Positions 45,727 through 56,551 of a stretch of DNA of 64,000 nt are shown in pieces. Both the position numbers and the translations under genes were made by a program. Under the pieces are notes generated by a model that saw only the letters and a list, made by a program, of their open reading frames with translations, did no database searches and had not been told where the DNA came from. The DNA is taken from contig JAJEKV010000009.1 in NCBI GenBank assembly GCA_021234155.1, positions 11,044,546 to 11,108,545 of the forward strand, in the 5' to 3' direction. The stretch comes from Isoetes taiwanensis. Lineage: Eukaryota; Streptophyta; Lycopodiopsida; Isoetales; Isoetaceae. Within the stretch, counting starts at the first letter, position 1. Each line of letters opens with the position of its first letter.

Positions 45727-46537
45727 TTGGCGTTTCATTCCCAATTCGCGCCAAATCGAAGAAGTTCATTCCGGCAACATGGTGAAGAAGAAACTGAAAA
45801 TGCAAACAGTGCTGAAGATAAGAATAGAATAGAATATGATTTTATCGTAAGAAGCAGAAGGATGAAGTTGATAGCAGCACCACTTTGTACAATAAACCTG
45901 CAAGTACTGATTTTAAAGCAGAAAGGAGTGCAAAAATTAAGAAAAGGAAGACAAGGGCCAGCACAAAGAAAGACTGAAACCTGTTGCAAGTAAGTATTCT
46001 TGTTCAATGTATCTTGTAATGTTTTTGTTTTGTGCTAACTTCAATTCTATTTGAGCAGTTATAGATATTGACAAACTGAGTCCTGTTAAATTTGCTCACA
46101 TATCTCCCATAAAAGGTACACATTTAGTTTTAGTATTATAACTTCTCTTTAAGTTACATTAATTTTAAATTAATCTTGCATACAAGAAGACCCCTGGCAG
46201 CACTGGACAACCTGCAAGAAGACCCCTGCAAGAAACAAGCCTGGAGCACTGAAAAAAAATGGTAAGTCTAAGCGAAAATTTGAATAGTAGTCCATGTTCA
46301 ATTTAGTTGTAGTTAATATTGAATTCTTGTTGCAGGAAATGTGTCTAACATTGCTGTAAAAACTTCTGCTGAAGATGCAAGGATGGAGCCTATAGAAGAT
46401 CAAGATGCTGGAGATGTAAAAAACAATGATGCTGAAGAGGAGCTTGCTGAACAGACAATGGCTAAGCCAAATTGGTGAAGTTCTAGCAGATTTATCACAG
46501 GATAATGGAGCAGACTCTGAAGAAGAAATCCTTCCAG
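45727..46537 (+). CDS. Lys/Glu-rich gene, 5' part, four exons (unduplicated locus)
   Basis: Exon 1 (to 45989) encodes the Lys/Arg-rich segment. It is followed by exons 46059-46115 (DIDKLSPVKFAHISPIK), 46187-46261 (EDPWQHWTTCKKTPARNK, PGALKKN) and 46336-46537 (NVSNIAVKTSAEDARMEP, then the acidic DQDAGDVKNNDAEEELAEQ). All splice junctions are in the same codon phase, with GT donors and AG acceptors, which supports the model. In the last exon a TGA at 46476 is followed, in another frame, by LSQIGEVLADLSQDNGADSE, so a one-base break is likely. Downstream the gene runs into the element end at 46639. No family is recognised; composition suggests a nuclear, disordered protein. Confidence 0.45.
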
Positions 46538-46638
46538 GTGGTACACTCGAGGAAAATTATCTTGCTTTTAAATAGGCAAGACTTTCTGGAATTTAGCAGT
46601 CTTTCAGCATCTACCAGGCATCTTATCAACATCTACCA

Positions 46639-46663
46639 GGGTAAAAGCACGCTGTGGTGTTCC
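46639..46663 (+). repeat. Probable left terminal inverted repeat of a transposase-bearing element
   Basis: GGGTAAAAGCACGCTGTGG... matches the MITE terminus at 2909 (GGGTGAAAGCATGCTAGGG...) at about 20 of 25 positions. It stands about 270 bp upstream of the transposase-like ATG, behind a gene it interrupts, as an element end would. The partner end was not found by eye. Confidence 0.5.
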
Positions 46664-46910
46664 AATTCGGCTGCCCCCCCTGTCCCCCCAAAATGTGGCG
46701 TTGCATCCACCATTTTTGTGGTATGAAAGTATAATTATGGCACCGCTCAGCTGCCGGTATTTAAGAATAGAGTCCCAATTTGTGGGGGAAATTCTAATTT
46801 CAAAAACTAAAATTCAAATTCAAATTCCTATTCTTTGGCCCCTTCCTGTTCTTTGTCTGCGTCCTGTTCTTTGGCTCCCTCCCTGCTGCAAGCTCCAATC
46901 CATTGTGGAT

Positions 46911-47639
46911 ATGGATGTCAATGAGGTAATCTGTACACAAACCGGCATTTCAGACAGGAGAAAACGAAGAAGAACCAAGGAACAAGAAATGTTGAAGAAA
47001 AGACGCCGAGAAAAAAGAAGAAAGAAAAAATTGGAGCTTGCGAGAATTGGCGAAGGATCCGGTTCATCAAGAAGTGCAAGCGATGAAACGCCAGTATTGT
47101 CCTTAGTTTGCTAACGTCTTTCCATAAAATGACCAAAAGAATGGAGGATAGCACGAAGAAAGAAATTATACTTGATTTTTGAGGGATAAAACATTGGAAA
47201 AATTCATAGGTGAAGAATTAAAGGATTTGGAAGCCAAGAACATCGTTATAAGGAGCCTCACGGGACTCCATGCATCATCAAACTCTCTACCAAAGATGAT
47301 CCCTAGCAGCCAAGAATAGCTGCCTTGCAATGTATGTACCACGCCGTGCAGATTCTGAAAATCAGCCAGCGAGATCTTGGAAAGGTATTAGGTGTTCACC
47401 CAAGAAACCTGCAAAAGGCAAAGAAAAAGAAGGAAGAGATCGATTACAATGGTGGGAAATGGGTTTCTTACAAGAGGGCTAAAAGATTCGATGCAATTTC
47501 AGATGAACATATAGAAAAGATTCAAAAATTTTGGATTGAGAACACCAGAGTGTCTCCTAACACAAAGGATGTTAGAACTAGAAGATTGGAGAGAAATGTA
47601 AGAGAAGAACATGCTGCCCACTATCTGGAGGAATCACAG
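46911..47639 (+). pseudogene. Transposase-like gene, 5' exons
   Basis: A TATA-like tatttaag (46758) and leader precede ATG 46911. The frame opens MDVNEVICTQTGISDRRKR, followed by a very basic stretch (KKRRREKRRKKKLELAR), breaks near 47110 and 47180, then FIGEELKDLEAKNIVIRSL, ISQRDLGKVLGVHPRNLQ, KWVSYKRAKRFDAISDEHIE, FWIENTRVSPNTKDV and EEHAAHYLEESQ, ending at a gttagt donor (47640). In this protein type the HYLEESQ segment is followed by LLFKRFL..HPEI, exactly where the array copies begin at 5344, 15300 and 38093 on the other strand. The 3' exons are missing here. The N-terminal basic region is probably DNA-binding. Confidence 0.55.
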
Positions 47640-48043
47640 GTTAGTTTATTTCTGTTAATCATGTTTTCTTAGTTATGGTGCTTAGTATGGTGGTGCATGT
47701 GGTGGTTATTGTGTTGTACAGTGATTGTGGTGTACTGTATGCAGCATGTGAATTGTGTGTAGTTGACTCTAGTCTGAAATGCAATATTTAATGTTTGGAA
47801 TATTATTAGAACATGACAGAATTGAGTACTCCTTTACTGGGTGTGTGTACAGTCTAAAAATATTTGAGCTATAACTAACTGATCCTGAGATACAAATTTT
47901 TGTTGAATAAAGACAATCAGATTCAAGCACAGCTCTGTTGGAAAGTATGATATATTAAAAAAAGGATCTTACAAAATTTGGCTTTACAAAATTTGGCTTT
48001 CCATTGAAAGCTCATGCAGAACTAAATTTACATGCATGATTTC
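47640..48043. other. Intron remnant and spacer
   Basis: The start of the intron contains a short GTG-rich tract (tatggtggtgcatgtggtggt, 47687-47707), the likely unexpanded counterpart of the array microsatellites. A 15-bp direct repeat (ttacaaaatttggct, about 47970-48000) is present. No gene is seen. Confidence 0.5.
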
Positions 48044-49689
48044 CTAAGCAACAGAAATGTTTGGTATGACCGCTCGAGAACCGGGTGCATCCAAAATTAT
48101 TGTTTTCTGCACTAAAGCATCTAAGCTTTCTGCAGTCATCCCAGAATTTAACAGGATGAGGTTTGCCAGTGCTTCCTGCATCCCCTGGTGGTAAGTACGC
48201 AATTCTGCCAGTAAAATCCGCTGTTGCAGAGTCAGAGCGGACAAGTGACAGAGAACAAATATACCAGCTGCCCTTGCAGCAGCTCATGAACTCTGTCTAA
48301 GAGCTCTCTTCCTGTCAATCTGACTCCAAGCATAGCCATTGAAGACCCAGCATCCAGTCTGTTGTATGCCTTTAGGTTGGATTCGAAATCAGCAAAGAAG
48401 GTGGATTTAGGCATATCCACCTTCAGAGATTTATCACGAGCCCTGTTTAACACGTGCCGAATGCCCTCCTCGGTCACCCTACAATAGCCGTAGTGATCTC
48501 TGAACATGGATCTTCATAGTTAGAGTCCGCTTCAATCACAACACTGAATTCTTTGAATCCCAGTTCCTGCAAAATATTGCTTGGGACTTCCTCTCCACAA
48601 CAGGGAACCACACAACGCATAGTTTTCAGCATAGTTGAAAAGCAAAAGACATGGAATTTATGTCCACATTGGTTTATTTTAACAAACAGGTCATATTCTT
48701 GAGGAAAACAAAGGCCACATGCCTGACATACATCACTAGTTAGCGAAGGCAAAGAATAGACACCCATACCCAACTCCATCCGAGTTTTGGTACTTTCACT
48801 ATCTTGCTGCATGGCTGAAATATGCTTAGCCTTTGCATGCCACTTCGCCATTGATGCCTCATAGGATGCTATTTCATCCTTCAGCACAGAAATTTCTGCA
48901 CGAATCTGTTCTTCCCCTTTAGAATCTATTTGCAGAAGTGCTGACTCCAAAAGCTCTCGCATAACTACTTCATCATTCTTTAGTTTTGCAATAGCATCAA
49001 CTTCTTCTGGAAAATCACGTTCAAGGTCTGCTCTGGACTTTTGCTTGGACTGTTATTTTCATATATAGCTTTGCAAGCTATGTCTGCTCCAGCAACATCA
49101 CCTTCTTTCGTCAATAAAGACTCTTGTTTTGATAATAGCAACTCCTCTACATCTCTCTTCATCTCAGCAACCTTACCCAAGTGATCCAAAATAGCGTTGC
49201 TATTCAAACAGTAGCTGCTGGTCTCTCCCTTAGAAATCTGGCGCTCAGATGTTCGATAAGCTTCTGCAGCAAAACTAGCCCAGTTCACTTTGAATTGCCC
49301 AGGGTTTGACAAAGCTCGTTGGGTATTACTCCAAGCAAAAGCTCGAGCAAAGGTTACCCTAACCTCATTGTTGGTAGGCTTGCCTTTTTGATAAATTCTT
49401 TCCAGCAGGTCATGCAACACAGTGGCGAACCGGGGCCTAACAAATTTTAAATTTATCTTTCCTTTCCGAAGTGGGCACTGCCAGACATCAAGAAAATCAC
49501 GGTCGGAAACATCCTTGGCCTTCAAATCCTTTGGCTTCTTCCCTTCATTGCACAAACCTCTGTTACTCAGTTCTTGCAAAAAGCAGTTCATGATAGCATC
49601 AAACAGTGTTTTTTTAGTTCAATATCAGTAGATAAAGAAAAAAGCATGAGAAATAGAGGGATTTTTACCTCGCCGAACTTGAGCGCCAT
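48044..49689 (-). pseudogene. RING-like zinc-finger protein gene, broken by frame shifts
   Basis: The minus-strand gene may start MALKFGE (49689) with a gtaaaa donor. The main piece is 49591-48980 (MNCFLQELSNRG, VWQCPLRKGKINLKFVRP, ARAFAWSNTQRALSNPGQF). A one-base break near 49045 shifts into SRADLERDFPEEVDAIAKL and a helical region (48900-48780). A zinc-binding segment follows, CQACGLCFPQEYDLFVKI then CGHKFHVFCFSTML and VPCC (about 48560-48730), with the C-x2-C, C-x-H, C and C pattern of RING-like fingers. Two further breaks precede the end ISVA at 48044. The family is not recognised beyond the RING-like motif. Coding sequence quality suggests recent decay or consensus errors. Confidence 0.55.
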
Positions 49690-49904
49690 AGCTAGATGCT
49701 GGAATTCCTAAGAGTAGCAAAATGAACCGAACTTCCCAATTAAACTTTCAATCAAGCTTCAAAATCGAAATGATCAGGATCCCTAGCACCCTGCACCTAA
49801 TCACCTAATCAATTTTGCTGCCCCCTCAAAAATTTTGACAGCCCTTCAAAAATGATGAAGGGCACCTTCACGCCAAAAATGATGACGGGCCCTTCAAAAA
49901 TGAT

Positions 49905-51600
49905 GAAGGGCGGGACATGGGCCCATTTGAATGCCATTATTAGATGGAGCAAATGCTTAAAATAGGTTTATATTTTGGCCGAGCCCTCTTTGCCGAGCGT
50001 CGCTTGCAATTGAGTTTTCTCCGTCAAAAAAAAAAAAACCCTCCCCAACGCGTTTCTTGGGACATGGGCTACCATTTGAATGGTGGGATTATTAGATGGA
50101 GCAGTTTTGGTACCCCGATACTTAAACCCTATGAAATATATAGGGTTTATATTTTGGCAGCCCTCCTTGCCTCAATTCAATGGTTATTATAAAAAAAAAA
50201 AACATGGAGCTTGCATTACTCACCGGTTAGGTTTTCTTATTAGGTTGAAGAGGAGGAGAACAAGAAAACCCTCCCCACACATCGATTCCAAACTTTCATC
50301 TTAAAATCATAGATGTCTCCCAAACAAATTGCATAATCGGACATCGTGATCCCGAGCATGCCAGAAGGTACGGAATGACAGTACGACTGCGCGATTGCAT
50401 CCATAAGGACCAAGTTAGCCTAGGACACATGTTTGAGGAGTAGACGATCGATTAGAAGGCATTGTCGAGTGCATGCTATGTTTAGACTAAAGCACTAGGC
50501 TGGGAGTGTATTGAGCGAAAGATCGACTAGTTGCTTGGAGCGAGTCGAGTTGGGCTCCATTGGTCATAATAGTTCGTCCCTGAAGTAAATTGGATGCTTT
50601 GGACTCATTTGCGAAGTGAAAACTGCATTTCGAGCTCACTGGAGCTGTTAAACTGGAGGAACGTTTCATTTCCTCATCGTGCGAGAAGGGGGAAATTTAA
50701 GGTTTGGCATATCCGTGCAGTGGATGACTATTTTTTCTTTTTGGGTACGTTTCTTGGGACATGAGATACCATTTGAACAGTGGCATTAGCAGATGGAACA
50801 ATTTTGGTACCTGGATACTTAAACCCTACACCCTCCCTGCCTTTGAAGTGGTCGAGAGCTTGCATGCAGGGTTTCCTCGAGGGTTCGAAGAGGGGGAGAA
50901 CAAAAAAACCCTCCCCATGCACCAGTTTCAAACTTGCCCCGTCGCGATATCTCGTAACAATTTGGACATCACACGACTGGCATGCCAGAAGGTACGGAAT
51001 GACCGTACGACTACGCAGTTGCATCTAGAAGGGCAAAATTATCATAGGACATATGCTGGAGAAGTAGAAGATCGATCAGCAGCTCGGATTGTTGAGTACA
51101 TAGCATGTTTAGACTAATGCACTAGGCAGAGAGTGCATTGAACGAAAGGTCGACTAGTTTTAGAGCGAATCAAGTTTGGCTCTATGACCAAATAATTGGT
51201 TTATGGAGTAAATTGGATGCTTCGGACTTATGTGCGAAGTCAAAAGCACATTCCAAGCTCGCTAGAGCTGCCGAACTGGGGGGACACTTCATTTCCCCAT
51301 AGTACCCTACATTGGGAAAATTTGGGGTTTGGCACATTTGTGCAGTGGATGGCCACTTTTTCTTTTCGGAGACATTTCTTGGGACATTAACTACCATTTG
51401 AGTGGTGGGATTATCAGATGGAGCGATTTTGGTACCTCGATACTTAAATCCTATGAATGGCAGCCCTTTCAGCCTCTAAAGTGGTCGAGAGCTTGCATAC
51501 AGAGTTTCCTCGAGGGTTCAAAGAGAGGAAGAACAAAAAAACCCTCTCTAGGCACCGGTTCCAAACTTGCCCCGCTGCGATGTCCCGCAATCAGAATCAT
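49905..51600. repeat. Degenerate tandem repeat, period about 0.63-0.70 kb
   Basis: The block tttcttgggacat..taccatttgaa..gtggg/cattat..agatggagc..ttttggtacc..gatacttaaa recurs near 50046, 50749 and 51375, with a partial copy at 49915. Each full copy continues with agtggtcgagagcttgcat, tttcctcgagggttc, acaaaaaaaccctcccc and a shared tail. Short frames inside are not coding. No rRNA or snRNA consensus is recognised. It could be a local satellite or a repeated gene fragment. Confidence 0.75.
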
Positions 51601-52288
51601 GCTTTGAGTTCAAGCTTGAATTTGTCGTAACTCTTCTCTCTGTCGAATGAAAGTGAAGCATGTTGTTCCAAGTTGCTGCCTACGTGAAGTGAATATCTAA
51701 ACATATGGTGCCTTATTGCTAAATGGTACAATGGATATGAATATTGTTTGATTCTAAAAGAGGATCTTGTGTACTTTCTTGAGATTTTAAAATTTTGGTT
51801 TGGCTAAGTGATACGCACTTCTAAAATAAGGCTAATTAAAAATGAGGATGGGGAAATATATCATTGATTCACCACATTATTTCCCTAGCCATACATCTAC
51901 AATAAAGAATAAAAGTCTTAGGAATATACTCGATGTTATATAGAGGTTTACATTAGGACACTAGATATCCTTTATCACAAGTGAGTTATGCCCTCAACCT
52001 CAACTTTCGCTAGAATTATTGTTGTTATAGGAGACTCCACGACAAAGATGCTCTACACCATACCTCTAGAGCTCCTCACCACTCCAAATATGCAAGGGAG
52101 CACCTAAATCATGCATGATAAACACTTTAAATAATCCAAAATTCTCTTTCAGACAAAATGTGCACAGTCTATGGATACTAAATACTATACCACAAAGAAT
52201 ACATTGGCAAATATAAGTACAAATGTACACTTGGCCCAACATAAAACTGTCCAGTTGGATGCTGCCTAGTGGCGTGACGTTAAAACTA
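51601..52288. other. AT-rich intergenic sequence
   Basis: No coding region, RNA gene or terminal repeat is seen. Confidence 0.5.
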
Positions 52289-52396
<108 letters not shown>

Positions 52397-53108
52397 AATG
52401 GTAGAAAACAAGAAAGAAAACATAGACCATGCCATAAAACCACTAAATAAGTCAATGCAAATAATATAAGTTTATAATTATGAATAAGGATAATGCTCTA
52501 AAAGTAGTGCAAAATTAGATATAATAGTTGGAATCACTAGTTAATGTAAAAAATCATGCTCAAAGTCCGTAATGACTTTAAGGATTGAAACAAGTATATT
52601 AAAACAACAACAATATAAACCACCATAGTAGACTGCTAACAAGCATAGTAAATAAGCATGTGCCATAAACAGACAAAACAGTTTCAAAAAGCAGACATGG
52701 TTTTTGAACTAATAAGCAAAACTCGAGAGGATTAAAACTAGGTTAAAACTATGTATATGTCGTGCTAGCTAGTATGTAAAATCATCTTAGATTATAATAC
52801 TGAGAATGTATGCTTAAAAATCACCTCCTAAACTAGTAATAATTTTAAGCAACTAGTATAAGACATAGAATTAGTATAAAAACTACGATCAAACTAGTAG
52901 TGATATTACAAAGCCATGAGAGTCATCTAGTTTTTATTGACATTACGAGTTGCATGTATTAAAAGCCGTGCTTATACTGGTTTCCATCATGATTATGAAT
53001 GCGAGTTAACTTTTGGGGGCCTTGTGTAAGCGGCAGTGCCTACAAGGCATTCTTGGTAGGCTTGACCGCCTCCTAAATCCTATCATGCAGTTCCTGTGAC
53101 AAAAAAAA
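52397..53108. other. AT-rich intergenic sequence
   Basis: No gene is seen. A GC-richer patch at 53010-53085 contains agcggcagtgcctacaaggc, which has no recognised identity. Confidence 0.45.
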
Positions 53109-53330
53109 CAAGGTGCTGTTGTTGAAAAAGCTGGAGATCCATCAAGTCATGTGATACATGAAGAGGAGCCCGATGTTGACTATGATGTGATCAAGAATAC
53201 TGAATTCAATCTGGACATTCTAAATGATCCCGATTTCATTGCCACAGGGTTCGAGCCCTTTCAAGAAGATCCTATGGGCGCTTCATCCAGCCATGGCACT
53301 GGAGCTGGGGAACCTGATCCTGCTAAATAG
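53109..53330 (+). CDS. Acidic C-terminal exon fragment
   Basis: An open frame without ATG, entered after a possible acceptor (acaag at 53108-53112), reads GAVVEKAGDPSSHVIHEEE, DVDYDVIKNTEFNLDIL, NDPDFIATGFEPFQED and ends SHGTGAGEPDPAK, stop 53328-53330. Codon use and composition look like a genuine protein C-terminus, acidic and disordered. No upstream exons are recognised in the AT-rich sequence to the left, so it may be a stranded or captured exon. The family is unknown. Confidence 0.4.
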   Translation, partial: QGAVVEKAGDPSSHVIHEEEPDVDYDVIKNTEFNLDILNDPDFIATGFEPFQEDPMGASSSHGTGAGEPDPAK

Positions 53331-54266
53331 AAATGTAAATTGTACAATAATACTTTTATTTACAGACTCTCTTCCAAGTCCTAGCTTGGTGTAGCAAATT
53401 TATGGATATGCAAATCTATGAATATACATATACAAAATTTACTGATTTTGTAATCTAATGTTTCTTTAGCTCCATTATATGCATTAATAGTATTTTTAAT
53501 GGCGCCAATAAATGAGACTTTAGATACATATTTTAGCTTAATGACGTCATAATTGCTCAAAAATTGGTCATAAAATGGACTAAAAAACAATGTCGTCTCT
53601 AATTGGAATCACAAAATTTCTCATTTTAATGAAATTGTGTTTTACTTGGACAGTAGTAATTTCACATGAATATAAAACAAATTTTATAGCACTAAAAATC
53701 CATAATCTGCAAAGACACAATGTTTTCGTTCAAGTATAAACTGCATAAACATTTTATGCAACGTGGTCATTTGTAGTTGTATAGTAACTTAAGGCAGCTT
53801 ATCAACATCAAAAGAAATTTTATAAGATGTAACTGGAAAGCGATGTAATGATAAATGTGACAAGGGATACATCTGCTTATACAAAGGATTAAACTAGTTG
53901 GCTACTAACAAATAAGAACTACCTAGGTGACTACGCTATTAAATCTTGCCTTATAATCAGTTGCAAATTCTGAAAAAACAAGATGGTCAATCACAATTGA
54001 ACAACAAGATCCTAGCAAATTTTGTATTATATACTGATGCAACTTCAGTGCTGCCAAAACCCCATATTTATGCCCAAAAGCATAACCTCCATAGATCGCT
54101 ACCTATATCCTGTTTATAAATGTACGTTGCCACCATCGTCAGAACACTGGTTAACCGGTTTCGAGAGTGGCTGCCCAGTAACAGAAATGACCGCCAGTTT
54201 ACAGCCAACAAGGGGTTGGAGCAGTTATTGGTATATTCTTGGTATAAACTAGCATATACTTGAAAT
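53331..54266. other. Intergenic sequence, includes the upstream region of the COMT-like gene
   Basis: AT-rich; no other gene is recognised. No convincing TATA box could be singled out. Confidence 0.5.
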
Positions 54267-55308
54267 ATGCCACAAACCCGCATGGAGGCCATCGGATTTG
54301 AAAAAAAGTTGAACCTATCGGGCATGCGAGTGCCCACGTTGCAGTGTAATAAGAAAGACGCTGTGGGAAAGGATAGATACTTAGAAGGGATGAAGACGGC
54401 GATTTCGTTTGCAAAGGCGCTGTGGCATTCTCGAGTGGTGGAGAGCGGGCAGTTGGGCGGGAACAGGGAGCGCCAGCTTTTGGAGTACGTCCTCAAACAC
54501 GCAGAAAAAGGAAACCCCCTCTCTGTCCTGCAATGCATCGACACTTATTCTCGAGATTGTGCATGGCTCATGAACATCGGTGACCTCAAAGGCTCCATCT
54601 TGGATTCTTCTCTTGACTCCCGCTCCCCTACTCTCTGCCTCGAACTCGGTACCTATTGTGGTTACTCTGCTGTCAGAATAGCTTCTAGATTGCATCACCC
54701 TCGCAGCTTGCTCATCAGCATCGAATCTGATCCAAATAATATTGAGATTGCCAACCAGATCATTGAACACGCAGGTACCTGTTTTTCTCCATTTTCTGCT
54801 GCATTCTTTCAAGTTCTATGCATGTTGGTTCGCTTTCTATTCCAAATAACATTGAATATGAGCCAGTTCTTCCGAACAGAAACATGCTTTGCTAGACCTA
54901 ATATGTCCATCACTAAGTAATTACAAAGTCCCTTCAGTAAGATGTTCACCCTTGACAGGTCTTTTGGAGAAAGTCAAGCTCCTTCTAGGAACCCTTGAAA
55001 ATGTTATTGAGGAGGTGAAGAGCATCTTAAAAGAGAGTAATCAAGATTGCCTTGATTTCGTATTGCTGGACCATTATAAGGAATGTTATTTGCCAGACTA
55101 TCTGCTTTTGAAGAGGGAGAAAATGCTGGGTCCTGGAACCGTGATATTTGCAGACAACATGGGTTTCCCTGGCGCCCCCATGTTTTGGGCATACTTGAAG
55201 TCAAATACAGATGAACTAAGCACAGAGTATCATAAATGCAGTGTGGAGTATTTGTCATGGATTCCAGATACTGTTACTGTGTCCACGTACAAGAGAAACT
55301 CAGATTGA
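54267..55308 (+). CDS. Catechol O-methyltransferase-like protein, two exons
   Basis: Exons 54267-54774 and 54959-55308 with a GT-AG intron (cag/gtacct ... gacag/gtc) give 285 residues. The protein is a class I SAM-dependent methyltransferase of the animal COMT type: MNIGDLKGSILDS (substrate loop), ELGTYCGYSAVRIA (SAM motif I), LISIESDPNNIEIANQII (acidic ribose-binding Glu), and the Mg-site residues Asp in LLDHYKECYLPD (with the Lys used in catalysis) and Asp-Asn in FADNMGFPGAP, then VSTYKRNSD at the end. All key residues are present. Soluble animal COMT is about 220 residues; here an N-terminal extension of about 60 residues is present, and the ATG could also be MEAIGF a few codons on. It probably methylates a catechol-type phenol. 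It is one of the few intact genes here. Confidence 0.9.
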
Positions 55309-56551
55309 TCATAGATTAATCATCTTTCTCATGGATTATAAATATATCAAATTTCTCGTCGATTTGGGGTTCTGATTCTTTGTGTTGCATAAGTTCGGCA
55401 AGGCCATGCATGATTTGCCCTCTGTGCATGTGCATCTCTGTGTGCACTTCACTTTGCATAAAGAAGAAAAAGCTTTGTTGAATGGTTTTGAAGCTACTTT
55501 GTGTTCTTCGTCCATTTTTTAGTAAATCCTTTGTTAAAACAATCAGCCATTTTTTAGTCGTCTTAAATCTACTGAAAAGCTCCAGAATCTCTCGATAATT
55601 CGTTTATTAAACTCTGCCACAAGGAATCCCTGTGGCAACCCTTCAGGAAGAACCATCTCTTTTCACAAGCAGTTGGGTCCTGAAAATCCTCGCCCAGGGC
55701 CAAATTTGTTATGTTGGACTCGTGTCTGGCTCTCCAAAATGGACCTCATATTGTATTTCCATATGGTCGCTCCCTTTTACGCACTTTAAGGGACGTGACT
55801 ACAAATTACCCACAAATCCACCACGGAATTTGGTAATGTTGGGTGTTCTTGATTCTTCGCAAGATATTTATCATCACTATCATCAAGTCTTTATCAAGGG
55901 TTTTAGGTTTTATGGGTTTTGTTTTGAAGGTTGCATATGAGCCATTGATCTCCGGCATATCCTGGGCATCATGCTAAATCAACAGCCAACATTTTTTTCA
56001 CAAAAAATCCTTTGCCACTTTCTAAGGTCACTTTGAAATACACGGACGTTTAATTTCACCTTTCATTATCATTACATGACATTAAAATGAAGACATCTGC
56101 ACATCAGCACCACACACCTATTCTTATTGCAACAGAATAGATTACAACACATGATGTGCACGATTTTTAGACAACATCTGAATACATTTCTCTATATAAA
56201 TGACATTGGGATTTCAGGAACGGATGCACTTCATCAAATTATTTAACAGGAAGCTAGTATATGATAATAGGAGAAAAATACATGAATAAATCCCGTTACA
56301 CACAGCGCTAGAACTGATACGTTTTGGAGCGGCTCTCTCTTACTCATACCCATCTTACCACAATCATCCCTCCGGAGCTCAGCCATGAAAAACCTCATTA
56401 TTCTTGAGCTCGGCAAGGAGCTGAGTTAGTTTTAGAATCAGAATCGGAAGGGGCAGGGGCAGTGCTCCCAGCAAGAAAACAAACAGGAACTGAGTATGAA
56501 TGCAGGGAATCAGACCTAAATTGAAGGACGATGACAGATTAGAAGCATGAA
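55309..56551. other. Intergenic sequence downstream of the COMT-like gene
   Basis: Likely contains the COMT 3' UTR in the first few hundred bases. No other supported gene; a 102-residue frame at 55632-55940 has no recognisable feature. Confidence 0.5.

Larger units (their letters stand above)
20391..46008. repeat. Tandem array unit C, interrupted by a Ty3 element and a LINE
   Basis: Third copy. The first 115 bp (20391-20505) are separated from the rest (33615-46008) by the LTR retrotransposon. A LINE sits inside its CACTA element, and about 270 bp of the Ulp1 gene are missing at 35450. The right edge is at ttgttcaat in 46001-46008. Beyond it the sequence is not that of the unit start but continues the Lys-rich gene, which marks the end of the array. 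Confidence 0.85.

Noticed and set aside
55632-55940. 102-residue frame downstream of the COMT-like gene
   Set aside because: No domain, no splice signals or composition suggesting a gene.
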